This document shows, in pieces, positions 24,301 to 38,500 of a DNA stretch of 64,000 nucleotides. How positions within the stretch are numbered: position 1 is the stretch's first letter; each line of letters begins with the position of its first letter. The position numbers and the translations under genes are program-made. The stretch comes from Heterohyrax brucei (taxonomy: Eukaryota; Chordata; Mammalia; Hyracoidea; Procaviidae). The DNA lies in the NCBI GenBank assembly GCA_028571685.1, contig CM053146.1:110025431-110089430 (forward strand). The letters run 5' to 3'. The notes beneath the pieces were generated by a model, which had not been told where the DNA came from, did no database searches, and saw only the letters and a list, made by a program, of their open reading frames with translations.

Positions 24301-27300
24301 CACAGTCCACGATAGCAAAAAGATGGAATCAACCCAGATGCCCAACAAGAGAAGAATGGATAGGTAAACTATGGTACATATACTCAATGGAGCACTACAC
24401 AATGATAAAGAATAACGATGATTCCAGGAAACATCTCCTAACCTGGTTTCAACTGGAAGACATTATGTTGAGTGAAAGTAGTCCGCGACAAAGGGACAAA
24501 TACTGTATGAGACCTCTACGATAAGATCTCAAAACAGACTTGTGTATGGAAGAAAAGACTCTTTCACAGCTGCAAGGGAGAGGAGGGAGGGAGGGTGGGG
24601 GGGGAGGGTTTAGTTCAGGTAGTTACTAGAAATCTAGTTGGGAGAAAGCGGTGATAGCACACATTAGAAACAAGAACAACATTAAGTTGTTCAGCATAAC
24701 TTGAATACTCCTTCCATCTTAACTCAATACTGCAAGGATAGAGTAGCTGGGGCGGGGGGCAGGGGACCATGCTCTTAGGCGAATTCCAGGCCAATTAGCA
24801 CAACTAGTGTTTTGCTAAGAGAGCTCTCTGCACCCCACATTGGTGAGTGGCGTCTGGGGTCTTAAAAGCTGCCAAGCTGCCATCCGAGGACACAGCAAAG
24901 GGTCCCAACTCAGCAGGAACGGATGCTCACCGAGGACCAAAATGACGTGTGGTAAAGACAACTGAGAAGAGAGAGAGACTCACAAGAGTGGGTGCCTACA
25001 TCGACTTGGGACCAGAAGAACCAGATGGTGCCCGGCCACCACCAGTGATAGCCACGATGGAGCTCACAGAGAGGAGTCTCACTGGCAACACAAGAATAAA
25101 AAGGGGTGCATCCTGAGATCTCCACTAAAAGACCTCAATTGATGGTCCAGCAGTTTTGGGGTTCCTCTGAGAGCATGGCCCCCGGCCCTGATGCTGCCCT
25201 TTCCCATAAATTATAACAAAGGTCCACTCTTTGGACAGGAATGGAATGGACTTGGCAATGCAGAGTGACCATATATTGGAAGCACTTTATGGTTCTATAC
25301 ATCTATAGGATATCATCTTGCTGACCTCTGGCTGGAGGAAGGGGAGTGGACGGAGAGGAGGGGAAAGGAGACTGTTGGGAGGATGAGACATGTATGGAGC
25401 AGAGAGGAATAGTGTGCAGTCACCGGACAGGGAGAGCAGTGGAAGCTGCATATAGGTGGGCATGTAAATTTATACGTGAATGTACATTTTCACTCAGTTA
25501 TGTTAAATAAAAATAAAATAAAATAAGGAGAAGATAAATGAGATCAAATGGGCAGCTCCCATCTGGAAGCAGGATGAGAAGGCAGTAAGGGGCAGGTGCT
25601 GATCAAATGAACACAAGAAACTCTGAATAGAAAGGGGAAGTGTGCTGTCACACAACAAAAACCAAACCACACCAGCTGCCATCAAGTCAATTCGAACTCA
25701 CAGCCACCTTACGGGAAAGAGAACTGCTCCGTAGAATTTCCAAGGAGTGCCTGGTGAATTCAAACCGCTGGCCTTTGGGCTAGCTGCCATAGCACTTAAC
25801 CACTTCGCCACCAGGGTTTCCATCACTTCATAGGGATTGCAGTTAATGTCACATAATAATATGTGTATAAATTTTGTTTGACTGGTAAACTTTCACATAA
25901 AGCAAGCACAATAAAGTAAATAAACACTTGTTACATGAATGAATAGATTAATAGCTGGACAGAAGTTATCTCACCAGCTAGACTGTCACCTTCTTAAGGA
26001 CAGAGAATAAAAGCTGGAATTGAGGTGGTAGGCGGATAGCTTTCTAAGGAGAAGGGGAAAAAAGCAGTGAACAGTTTAGCAGACATTGAAAACTTCTCAG
26101 GAAAAAAAGTTATGTCTGTTTCAACTGTAAAATAAGCTAGCAAAAATCAAGCCTACTGACAATGATACTTTTTCTCCGATTAGGCAATCTATGCCGCTGC
26201 ACTGGGTATCGACCAATTCTTGCAGGTGGAAGAACCTTCTGCACGGTGAGTAGGTGACTGCATGGAAAACCCCACAGAGCATAAAAAGTGACAGTCACAG
26301 CTGGGCAAGACTGGAAATGCAGAAACTGCCTGTTTTAGACAACAGAGGCAGGCCATGAGGGAATCCGCCAGAGTTAACTCCAACTAATTCACAAGAGTTT
26401 TAGCTATTTGCTGAGCACAGGGTGACTACAGCAGATGACGAGAGGTGAATGTTGTCAAAACAAAGCCACCAAGAAAAGTCAGGTGATCTGGCCAGCCATC
26501 CAGACATTTTCCAGATGGGAGAGTTCCCAAACTCTAAGAAGACAAACAAGGGGGTGGAGTTTGAATTGGTCAGGCAAGGTTATTTCCAAGAATTCTGACA
26601 CAAGCAGACGAAGAAGCTGAATATGCAAAATTAAGCTGAAAATTCACCTCAGGTACAACAGCAGAAAGTTTCCTCACCAAAACAGGGACCCCTCATTGGG
26701 CTGTTGTGAAGAGCAAACGAGAGATCGCAGGTATCATGGACCCAGCAAAGACTTAATCCTGTTATAGAGCATGTGTTGATGCTATGAGTACACACAAAAT
26801 CTGACAAGGAAGTTCACGAACTCATCCTAGCAAAAGTGCTACATGCCTCATTGCTGAGTATCATTATGGTCACCTTCAAATTATTCTCCTTGGGAAGCTG
26901 TGCACTGATGACAGCACCTAGGCCACCGTTCAAAGCAATTTTGGAACTCTATTTCTAGAATGTCCATCAGAGCTGTCATCGTATGAGGTCTGACAATTAT
27001 GTTTTATACATTCTATATGTACTACTTTTAGAAAGTTCACAAATTCATCCTAGAAAAAATGCTTTGCTATCAGTGCATAGCTCTCCAAAGGGAGTACTTC
27101 AAAGGTGACTGTAGTGATACTCAGCAATGAGGTATATAGCCTTTTTTCTAGGATGAATTCTCAAACTTAATTATCAGACCTCGTACAATGACAGCTCTGA
27201 TGGCCATTCCAGAAAAAGAGTTCCAAAATTGCTTTGAAGGATGGACTAGGCCCTGGCATCAGTGCACAGTTTCCCAAGGGGAGTAATTTGCAGGTGACTG

Positions 27301-29488
27301 TAGTGGTATTCAGGAATGAGGTATGTAGCACTTCTTCTAGGATGAGTTCATGAACTTAATCGTCCGACCTTGTAGGACAGGGAGACCAGGAGCAGACAGG
27401 CACATCTGAGAGCAGGATGGGTATGGAAATTATCACCCCTAGGCTTTAGCTAGAGGGACCCTACACTTTAGAAGGCCTTTCCCTGGCACTCCTTCAAAGA
27501 GTCTATGGGGCCAATGTGACTTGCCTACCTGGAGTCACGGGGTGACTAACAGGTGGCTGTTTGTGGGAGGAGTGGACTGAGTCTGGACATTCAGGCTGGC
27601 GTGTCCACACAGTGTTTGAGGCCCCCGGCTAGATGGAACCAAGCCAAGGTGGGAAGAGAAAGGGAGCAGGCCACAGACCTGGCATCCATTTGTACTTTGG
27701 CCCCAACTTCGCAAATACCAGGGGAAGCCTGAAAGTGAGCTACTAGGCAATTCCCCTTTCCCCAGAGCCAGCCCCGGTGGGTGACCCAGACTTCTGCCGC
27801 ACGGGGGAGCCAAAGGTGACAAGCTGAGAAGTAAAATGACTAGCTTGTGAGCTCAGCACATTATGAGTGTAAATGGAAAAGCTGTTGTGAAATAAAAACA
27901 AAGGAAATTAAAGGAAACCGCCCTCCCTCTTGGTGGGAAATCCTACTTGTGGATGTTATCTGTCTTTCCAGGCAAACTCTGGGGACAAAGGCAAAAATGT
28001 GGTCAGAGACCGCACCCTGAAGCCAACATGTCCCATGAGACTTTCAAGGGTGAAAGCAACCCAGCCCAGAGGAAATACGCAAGACTTGTATCTACTGGGC
28101 CAAGATAAGACTGGCTTCTTGCCATTATTGCTGGCTCATGGCCAACCCTGGAAGTTGAGTATGAGAGGAGGCTCTTCTGGCTTGGCCCAGCTGTTTTTGC
28201 TTCCTGGACAGAGTTAGGAAGATGTCAGCCTGAGATACTTGGGCAGAGGCAAAGAAATAAAATCTCTGAATGAAATTATTTTGAGACACGCTTACTGGAA
28301 ACATATTTGAGATAGAAGACACAAGAGGCAATTTTGGAGGAAATGATAAATGAAAGGGCAGACAAGAGAAGGCTACTTTAAAATGCATACGTAGTCGACT
28401 CCATCTCAGTCTGATGCAGATCTGAAGCATCTGGGAGAGCTCATTATCTGTTTTGTTTCTTTTTATTCTTTAACAAAAAGACTCTTACATAGAATCACCA
28501 TGAGTTGAAATCAATTTGACAGCAACCAGTTTGGTTTTTTTGGTTTTATGTGAGTGATACTCAGTGTTACTAAGTCTTAAGTATGTTAGTAAAGACATAC
28601 ATCATTGCCTTTCTGTACAGCATTTTACCAAGTACTGCTGTCACTAAGAAGTAACGAAAAATGCACAGATTTAAACAACATTGTATACATATAAATGTTT
28701 ATAAAAACATTATTTACAGTTATAAATTATAGGGGAAAAACTAAATATATATTAATAGCAAATTTTACAGGTATATTATGGAATAACCAGAAGATGAAAT
28801 ATTATGTATTAAAGACTTTTTGATGACATGGAGAAATGCCCACAATATAAATAAGTAGGCAAATAAGTGAGCAAAACAATACACAAATAAATGAACAAAA
28901 AGGCAATACAAAAAGTATGTTTACAATACAAGCCCAAATACATGCTATGTCAAAATACTATCAGTGGAACAGGGTAATGATAGATTATTTCTTCTCTATA
29001 TGTTGTATGTATTACTTTTATGAATTCATGTATATTATATATTGTCATATATTTTATATATTCCATATGTGTTACTTTTAGAAAAAAAAAAAACAAGACA
29101 AAGGAGAAAGGCTTTGTGACTGTCCCTGTGCTAATATTCTCTACCAACAGAAAACACCAAAAGCGGCTTTAAAAGTCTGAAGCCTCATTTAAACTGCCAA
29201 ACCTTTGAAAGCACACACTGGTTTGCCCATAAAAAGTTTTTAATTGTAAACCATTTCACTTTCCTAGGAGTCAAGTGAGTGTCAACAGAAAGGAACTGGA
29301 AAATGTTGCTTGGACCAGGGAGGAAATGAGTCTTCTTTACTTGACCAGAAGAGCAAGGTAAGTGCCTTTGTTTATTTTGCCAGTATTGCTTAATGGCCTT
29401 GCAGGGGTTGAGGCCGGTCGGTGTTGAAACTGTGCTTGTTTTTTTGGTGGCAGTCATGTCATTCTTTACTTGCAATTCTAAGTACATG

Positions 29489-29519
<31 letters not shown>

Positions 29520-32500
29520 CACTTTTCATTTGGGAGCTGGATACAGTGGCAATAGAAAGTCCATATTCTGACTTTCCCTTCATAATTCTGAGGGCTGAAA
29601 CAACAGGAAAACAAAATTGTGTTCAGACACGAGAATAAAGAACCACCGCAACTCTGGACGAGTTCCGTTCCCAGATGGAAATGGATTTTGGTACCTGCCT
29701 CTACTCAGACAAGGTTATCCTCCAGCTCCACGTCTCCTGCTTTTTAGAGGGAGGACATGCAACCCCGGGAAAGCTGAAGAGTCCATCCTGTCACCTGAAC
29801 GCTAACAGCTCACGGAGTTAGGAAGTCTAGCCTTGGACGTCCACGTCTCTGGCTTTGCTTCCAGAGAGACTATGTGGTTCTCTACCACTAAGTCAGCCCC
29901 CAACTCATGGTGACCCTGCAGGAGCAAAACACCATCCAGTCCTGACTGTTGTGATCCATAAAGTTCTCACCAGCTGATTTTTCAGAAGTGGGTCGCCAGC
30001 CGTTTCCTTCTAGTCTTATTAGTTTCAAAGCTTTGCTGAAACCTCTCAGCATTCCTAGTGACCAAACTCCCCTTCTGGAGAACACATGCTTTAGGCTGTG
30101 AACGTCTTCTCTGACTACCAAATCTTGATGTAGGGCCTTTCGTTTCTCAGTTCTGGTTCCTTATGTCTGTGTTGCATTTTAATTCTCAGGAACAATATCG
30201 CATTTTAAGGACACACCACATTACCATTACTGCCTGCTTTCTTAATTCCTACAGAAATGAAAAGTGATCTTGCAGATGCTCCAATCTGTGGCTCTACTAA
30301 GAATCTTTCTGAGAAACAAATACAAGTTTTCGTTCTAGAAGTGGAAGGAGCTCCGCCAAAAAGCCACTGGCATCGATTGAGTCCAACTCATAGTGACTCT
30401 ATAAGGACAGAGCAGAAACTGCCCCACAGAGTTTCCAAGGAGCACTTGGAGGATCTGAACTGCCAACCAGTTGGTTAGCAGCCACAGCACTTAACCACTA
30501 CACCATCAGGGCTTCTGAGAGACAGACAGACAAAGAAAAAGGGTGAACATCAAACAAATATCAGCCATTTTACCTAATTATCACAACAATTCTTCAAACT
30601 ATGTTTTCTTTCCAGTTAATCTTTAGAAACTCCAGTGGTGTGGTGGTTAAGAGCTATGGCTGCTAACCAAAAAGTCCACAATTTGAATCCACCAGACTCC
30701 TTGGAACCCCTATGAAGCAGTCCTACTGTGTCCTCTAGGGTCACTGTGAGTTGGAATCGACTCGACAGCAACAGATTTGCGATTTGTTTTGTTTTGTTTT
30801 GTTTTTGTCTATAGAAAGTGTAAGTACCTTTCCATTGAAAGGTTAAAGAACAAGCCACGACAGAGCTGAACATAAACCAAGGTCCGCCTGTCTCCTGCCC
30901 TATGCTCTGCTCCACTGCTCTTCTCTCCACTCTTGCATCCCTCGGTTCTCTCCCAACCTTTCTCACCTCTAGAAGTGTGGGAATAAGCATCTTCCAAGCC
31001 TGAAACCAAGCTGATTTAGACAGGGTTAGAGTTTGATAACCTCGCAGTGTGCTTTAGTTTCCTAACTAGGAGCCTAGAGATAATAATGGGCTTTCTTTAT
31101 GCAATTGTTATGAGAACCAAATAAATTATTAACACATGTAACGGCCCTTGGAGTGTAAGCACCCAGTAAATGTTAACTAGAAAACCCTACAGATCCCAAC
31201 CTTCCAACCCACATCCAATCATGCGGATGCCACAGAACTAGATGGCGCTTCCTTCCATTGGGCCTGGGGATGCCGTGAACTAGGGGCTGGCTCAACAACA
31301 GCTAAAAACCACAGCTCTGTTATTAAAGTGAGAGGTGTGGGCAGCCTCAAGAAACGAATCCATGTCACTGAATTACACATGTAAAGACTGTTGAACTGGC
31401 AAGTATTTTATGTATTGCTTTACCTCATTTCTTTTAAAGTGTGTCCATGTGTTCATATTGTACGTGTATGTTTATGTTCGTGCTTGCACATATGTGTTTA
31501 GGGCCATTTTTATTTTAACTGCAGAACTTCTCAGGGCTTTTAACATTTTGTTTACTGGCTTGACAGGAAAGTTTGGGTCACAGTGGAGAGAGTTTTTACA
31601 CATATCTGACTTCTGATAGTTTTTCATGGAATGTCTTGATGTTTCACAGAATACTCTTTGGAGTATTTCATAGAATATCCTTTTGTTTTTGTCATATTAG
31701 TCAAAAATTAGTATTCCCTTATTTAAAAGCTTTCTTTGGTTTGAACACTGCCTCCAGACAAGGAAATTAGGAGAGTTACTATTATGTTCGTCTTGCCTAA
31801 TTCATGTGAATAATTACGAAACTGTTTCCAGTCAAGCTGGGCTGACAGGCCTCCTTCTTCTTCCTTTTATAAAGATGTGCAATGAATTATTTGCAAAAGA
31901 GGAGTTCCAGCCCTTGGATCCTACCCAGGAGCTCATATTTCCCCCAGAACTCTTGGTAAGATGAGTTGGGTGTTTTCATGCTTGCTTGAATTAAAAAGAG
32001 AAAGCACTGCTGCTGAGTCCATTTCAAATTATAGTAACTGTAAAGGACAGAGTAGAACTGCCCCATAGGATCTCGAAAGAGCAGCTAGGAGATTTGAATC
32101 AATGACATTTTAGTTGGCAGCTAAGCTCTTAACCACTGTGCTACTAGGGTTTCTTTTTAAATATCACTGGTTATAAACTCAGTTTTATAAAGCCATCCAT
32201 TTTTCTGCCGATGAAACTATCACATTGTGAAAATGTTTGATCTGATCAAGGTATTTTCTCCCTCCCTAGCTCACTGAGCCCTGGCTAACCCCTTGGACAT
32301 GAAGCCCGAGTAGGTTATTTTGTCATCTAAAATGTGTCCCTGTTGACTGTCCCAAATGATACAGCTTTGTTCAGCTTTAATTTGTTCTTTCCAGCCACTC
32401 TAGTTCAGGGCCTTGAGGAGTCCACGCACACACATGCACACACACGCACACACATGCACACACATGCACATACCTATTCTTTACCCTTCTGTCTATCCAT

Positions 32501-35500
32501 GCCTCCATTTTTCCGCTCAGGCACACAGTGGTCCCATGCTATAAAATACTTATTTCTCAAGAGGTTCTGACATGCCCATTTATTCGTTCAACAAATACAT
32601 ATTCATTCAACAACATGCCAGGTGCTGTTCTAAGTACTGAATATACTCTTATGTTAGGGGCCATCTAGTTGACTTTGATGCATAGTGACCCCATATGAAA
32701 GAACAGAACTGTACCATAGGGCTGTGTAGGTGATGCACAGTGGTTAGGAGCTTGCCTGCTAACTGAAAAGTCAGAGGACTCAAATCACCAGTGACTCCAT
32801 GGAAGAAAAATGTGAGTCTGCTATCATAAAGATTTACAGCCTTGAAAAGTTATGCGGGTGTTCCATTCAGTCCAATAGGATTGCTGTGAGTCAGAGTTGA
32901 CTCCTTGACAATGGGTACTTTGGTTTAATTTTTATGGGAGCAGACCTCCAGCTCCCACAAAGAGGCTGTTAGAGTCAAACCATCAACCTTTCAGCTAGCC
33001 CCTAAGCATCGAACCACTGCACTACCAGAGCTGTTTACTAACTATATAGCAGAGAACAAAACTAAAAAGAAAATTTTCTCTTGAGGAGCTTGTAACCTGG
33101 TGAGACAAATGGTACGCAAGGTAACATATAAAAGATACAGTGCGGTAGGGAGGGAGTAGTGTTAAAGTGAAGAAAATAGGAGATAAGGGATGTGAACTGT
33201 GGAAGGTGGGCAGTGCAATAGTAAATCACCTAGCCAAAGATTTATCTGTAAAATTAACATTTGAATAAAGTCCTGAAGCAGTGAGGGCACCAGCCATGAG
33301 GAGGGTGGTGGAGGAGTAATCCAGGCAGCGGGAACAGCAAGTGCAAAGTCCTAAGGGTAGGCAAACACCAGCCTGATCAGGGAAGAGTGGGGGCCAGTAT
33401 GGCTGGCCCGGGGTGAGCACGAGGAAGGGCGGAAGCTGTCGTGTGCAGACCACGCCAGACCTTATGCGGGGCTTGGCTCTTACTCAGCATCAGACAAGAA
33501 GCTTTGGGGATTTGAACCGAGAGATATATGCCTACGAACATTGCAAAAGCATCATCTGGCTGCTGTGTTGAGAACAGCCCCCAGAGGGGCAAGGTGAAGA
33601 CCAAAGAGCCTAGTTAGGGGCTGATGCCATCGTGAGAGACAGTGATGGCTGAACCAGGCAGTGAGTGAAGGTGGTAAACTCAGAATATCTTTTGGAAGAG
33701 AGAAACAAGTGAGTTCTAAATATCTTTTGGAAAAGAGTCAACAAGTTTTGCTGGTAGATATGATATGATGTTTAGAAGAGAGACTGGAGTCAAGGTTGAC
33801 TCCAGGGATTTGCAAAGATAAAATGACCATCCCCAGAAAAGCAGAGTATTTTTCTCTTGGAAGGTTTCCTTTTGCAAGGATAAAGGGCTTGCAAGGGGAC
33901 TTGGATATAAGGAACTCAGTTTTTTTTAACATTTTAAATTAGACATGCCTATTACACATGTGGAAACCCTAGTGGTGTAGTGATTAAGTGCTATGTCTGC
34001 TAACCAAAAGGTCAGCAGTTCAAATCTGCCAGGCACTCCTTGGAAACTCTATGAGGCAGTTCTACTCTGTCCTATTGGGTTGCTATGAGTTGGAATTGAC
34101 TTTAGATGGCAGTGAGTTTGGGTTTTTTTTTGGTTATTACACATGTGCTGGAGCCCAGAGGGCACAGGGGTTAAGAGCTCAGCTGCTGTGTCAGCTCTGC
34201 TAAAACAGAAATGTCACAAGTGAATGGCTTTAACAAAGAGGAATTTATTCTCTCATAGTTCAGTAGGCCAGAAAGCCAAATTCAAGGTGTCATTTCTAGA
34301 GGAACTCCTCTCTCTGTCAGCGGTGCAAGAAGACCCATGTGATGCATCAGTCCTCCCTTGGTCTAGGAGCATCTCAGCACAGGCACCTCAGGTCCAAAGG
34401 ACATACTCTGCCCCCAGTGCTGCTTTCATGGTGGTATGAGGTTCCCAACACTCTGCTTGCTTCCCCACAGAATACCCAAGGGAAACCACCTTTACCCTGG
34501 GTCAGGGATGTGACCTTAAGGATGTCACAGTTCCACCCTAATCCTCTTTAACATCATCCAACCTTGCCCCATTAACCACAGGCAGAGATTAGGATTTACA
34601 GCATACACAAAAATTACTATCACAACATAGCCACACAGTACTGGGAATCATGACCCAGCCAAATTACTGCACACATTCATTTTTTGATAGGGGTCATAAC
34701 ACACAACTCAAACCATGACAGCTGTTAGCCAAAAGATCGGCAGCCTGTATCCACCAGCCACTCCCTGGAAAATCGGTGGGGCAGTTCTACTCTGTCCTAT
34801 AGGGTCACTATGAGTTAGAATTGATTCAGTGTCGAAGGGTTTATTTTATTTGTTTGTTTTTTGCACACTTAAGAGGAGAAGTAGAGTACTCATTCAGATA
34901 TGTGAGTTTGGCTTTCAGAGGAAAACTGAGGATAGAGATATTATTTTAGAAGCATTAGTATAATTACAGTTTTTAAAGCTGTGAGACTAAATTATGTTAA
35001 ATAAATCCATACTGAAGGGTCAATGACAAGTGCAAGTTTGTATTATTACTTGTACCAAAGGAGCTACATTTTAACAAGTAATAATTAAAGCTCAAAGAGT
35101 GAATGTCTAATTATAGAAGTTCAAACATTAGCCAAGGAGTGTACCTGGTATTTTGGGAGGCAAATAGATCCCAGAACCCTGTGAGAGGAACCTAAAAAAG
35201 AGGAATATGGAAACTTCACATGAGATATTCTGTAACTCAAGAAAACAGGTGTGCACACGTGCGGACATACTTGTCGTTTGCCCTTAGAGAATGGCGGAGA
35301 ATCCAGAAAAACGCATTCTTACTTTTCATGGAGAGAGGGTTACCTGGATCTCCCCTGGAACCCTCAAGGACCTCCTGGAGCTGAAAGTAAAACACCCAGA
35401 AGCTCCTCTTATTCTGGGCAACACCTCAGTGGGTAAGTACTTAAATAATTAATGCCAAGTGGGCCTTTCTGTCCGCTACTCAGACTAGGTCTACAAAAAC

Positions 35501-38500
35501 TGCAGCCTGTATGAAAAAGCTGTGGTCTCCAAAGTGGGGTGCATATGTGCCCTGGCAGTTTTGAGGATGACCCACTGAGGGGGTGAATGGTTTTCATTGT
35601 TTGGTTTTTTTTTTGTTGGTTTGTTTTAAATAATTTATGTCATCTTTTTTTATTTTGTTTTATAAAATATGTAAGGGAGATATTAAAAATACAATGCGCA
35701 CTCAGTTGTCACCCCTCATCCAGCTTAAGATGGAGAGCTCTGAAGGACCCTGTGGATTCTCCCTAGCTATACTATCTTCCCCTCTCTCTCCAAGATGCTC
35801 CCTAGCCTGAATTGTGTGTTGGCCCACCCTTCTAGTAATTTTATAATTACACCACACATGTTGACACTAAAGAATGTCATTTCATTGTACATATTTTTGA
35901 AATTCATATAGACACAATTCACTTCTTTCATTCCACACTTTTGACCTGAAATTGACTGTATCATTGCACTCAAGCAATCATTTAATCATCCTCTGTGTTG
36001 CTGATGTACTTGGAACTGTTTCCATATGTTGTCTATTGCAAATACCCTTGTACTGTATTTTACAGACATAGCAAAGTCTTTTCATAAGCATGCTGTTAAT
36101 TTTTTAAGACAACATATAAAAAATTGGCGTAGTAGCACTTATGAAAGTACCTTACCAGGACAGGACGTGGTTGGCAAGCAGAAAGAGAAGGCCCACGTCA
36201 TTTACATAAAACACCGTGTACAAATCTCTGGACTCCAGTGTGCAACAATCTCCCACCCTTTTTGTTTTCTGTTTTTATATAAATGTAATGACTTTATAAA
36301 TCAATAAATATACACATATTGAGGGAGTGTGCTCCATCAATTTACTTGCAAGGGTAGATGGCCACTGCCTTCACACCCACACATTTATTGTTCATTTTTA
36401 AATTTTTTATCCAAATATATTACGACAGGATTTTGTTTCAAATGCACGGCTTGACCAAGGTAAACGATGTCGCTAAGGAGCACATGTGAATAAAGGGTGT
36501 TTTTAATAAGTTCTATAATACATACAATTTTACAACAACAGCAATAACAACCAAAAACATATTTCTGTCATATGTATACTTATGAAGTGTGACAAGTTCA
36601 CAAACTCATACTAAAAAGTGCTACACAGTCATTGCTGACTACCACTACAGTCACCTTCACAGTACTCCTCTTGGGAAGCTATGCACTGGGTCCACCCTTC
36701 AAAGTAATTTTGGAACTCTTTTTATGGAATGGCCATCAGAGCTGTCATTGTATTACCCTTGGTGCCCTGAATGTCACCAAAATGTCTTCATTTCAATGTT
36801 TCCTTTACCTTCAGATAACAAAAAAAGTTATCGGGGCCCAGATCAAGTGAGTAGGGAGGGTGTTTCAATACAGTTACTTGTCCACTAGCTAAAAACTCCC
36901 TCCCAGGTGACTATACCATTAAGTCTGTGAACTTGCCACTGTGCCACCATGTGTGATGACCATTCTAGAAAGAGTTTCAAAATTGCTTTGAAGGGCGGAC
37001 TAGGCGCTGGTGTCAGAGCACAGCTTCCCAAAGGCAGGGAGTACTTTGAAGGTGACCATAGTGATATTCAGCAATGAGGTATGTAGCACGTAGAACAATT
37101 AAGTTCATAAGGTCACAGACTTAATTGTCAGACCTCTCATCTATGTACAGGGAGGAATGTGTGTGTATACGTATACAGGTGGATATATAGGTGTCTCTAC
37201 AAGCATATGTGGAAACTTTGGTGGCATAGTGGTTAAGTGCTGTGGTTGCTAACCAAAAGGCCTGAAGTTCAAATCCCCCGGTACTCGTTGGAAACTGGGG
37301 CAATTCTACTCTGACCTATAAGGTCATTATGAGTCAGAATCAACTCAGTGGCAGTGGGTTTGGGTTAAGTACAGATATGTGTATCCACATGTGTATGTGT
37401 GCTGCATATATAGTCATACATATATATATAATAAAGCATATTAGGGACAACTATGAATACTTCTTAGACATAACCCAATACCATGCAGGACTGGTTTTCT
37501 GAGTTTGAATGCTTAAGACCACAGTCTCCTGGACAACTCAGTCAATTGGTATAATGTATATGTTAGGTTCTACACACTAGTTTAGGGAGTAGCGTCTGGG
37601 ATCCTTAAAGCTTGCAAGCAGACGTCTAAAATATACCTGTTAGCCACTACTGGGTTGAAGCAAAAGAGAAAGAAGGTACTCAAAGACTCAGAGAGAAAAC
37701 CAGCCTACAGGACTAACAGCCTACAGGAACCACAGCCTCATCCAGCCATAGACCAGACTGGATGGTCCTTGATGACCACTATCAACCTTCTGATCAGGGA
37801 CACAATAGATTGGTCCTAAGAGAATGGGAAGAAAATGTAGAAGAACACTGAAATTCTTAAAAAGTTCAGACTTACTGGATAAGATGAGACTACAGGACCC
37901 CCAGAGACTGTTGCCTTGAGATACTTTTTAAACTCTACTGAAACTATTTTCATAGCTCACATTTTTAGCTAAGTAACACAAGATAAAACATTACTCTGAG
38001 CACTGTACTCCTTTAAAAAGAAAAAAAAAACCCATATCAGACCAAAACAGTCAATATTTACCCTAAAACAAAGAAGAGAAGGTAAGGAGGAGCAGGGAAA
38101 CTAGATTAATAGAAATGGAGCTACCAGAATAGAAATAATGAGAACATTGACACATTGCAAAAAATGTAACCAATGTCACTGAACTGAGATCCATCGAAGA
38201 TCCACTGAAGATCCATTGAAACTGGTAAATGGGAGCATAATGTTCTGTGTACACTTTCAATGAAAACACAATAAAATATTTAAAATGTTTTCATTGCTAA
38301 GAAAAAGCAGCATCTTCTCTTTCCTAATTCTCTCTAAAATATGTTCACTTTTCAGGACCTGCCATGAAATCTCAAGGGCATTTTCACCCAGTTCTCCTCT
38401 CTCCTGTTAGAATTTTTGAGCTGTGGGTGGTGTCTGAAACAAGTGACGGTGAGTCTCTGGTTTCCTCAGTAAAATATGAATGAAATGATTCGTGCATTAC

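Larger units (their letters stand above)
32575..33610 (-). repeat. L2 LINE fragment, antisense, interrupted by SINEs
   Basis: 'TTCGTTCAACAAATACATAT' and 'CCAGGTGCTGTTCTAAGTAC' before the SINEs. 'GAGGAGCTTGTAACCTGGTG' and 'CCAGGCAGCGGGAACAGCAA' follow them. Confidence 0.65.

Noticed and set aside
23832..24524. A functional retrotransposon protein
   Set aside because: It is the C-terminal part of L1 ORF2 from a 5'-truncated, frameshifted copy, so not a host gene and not active.
31875..31877. ATG at the first codon of exon 8 as an alternative start
   Set aside because: It lies directly at a splice acceptor, codes an internal Met in a conserved block, and would lose both Fe-S domains.
32424..32471. 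CRISPR-like or satellite array
   Set aside because: It is a plain interrupted CA microsatellite; no repeat-spacer structure exists anywhere in this eukaryotic window.
35690..36060. Old L1 or L2 fragment in intron 9
   Set aside because: The composition and a few words suggest it, but I could not place enough diagnostic sequence to name it.
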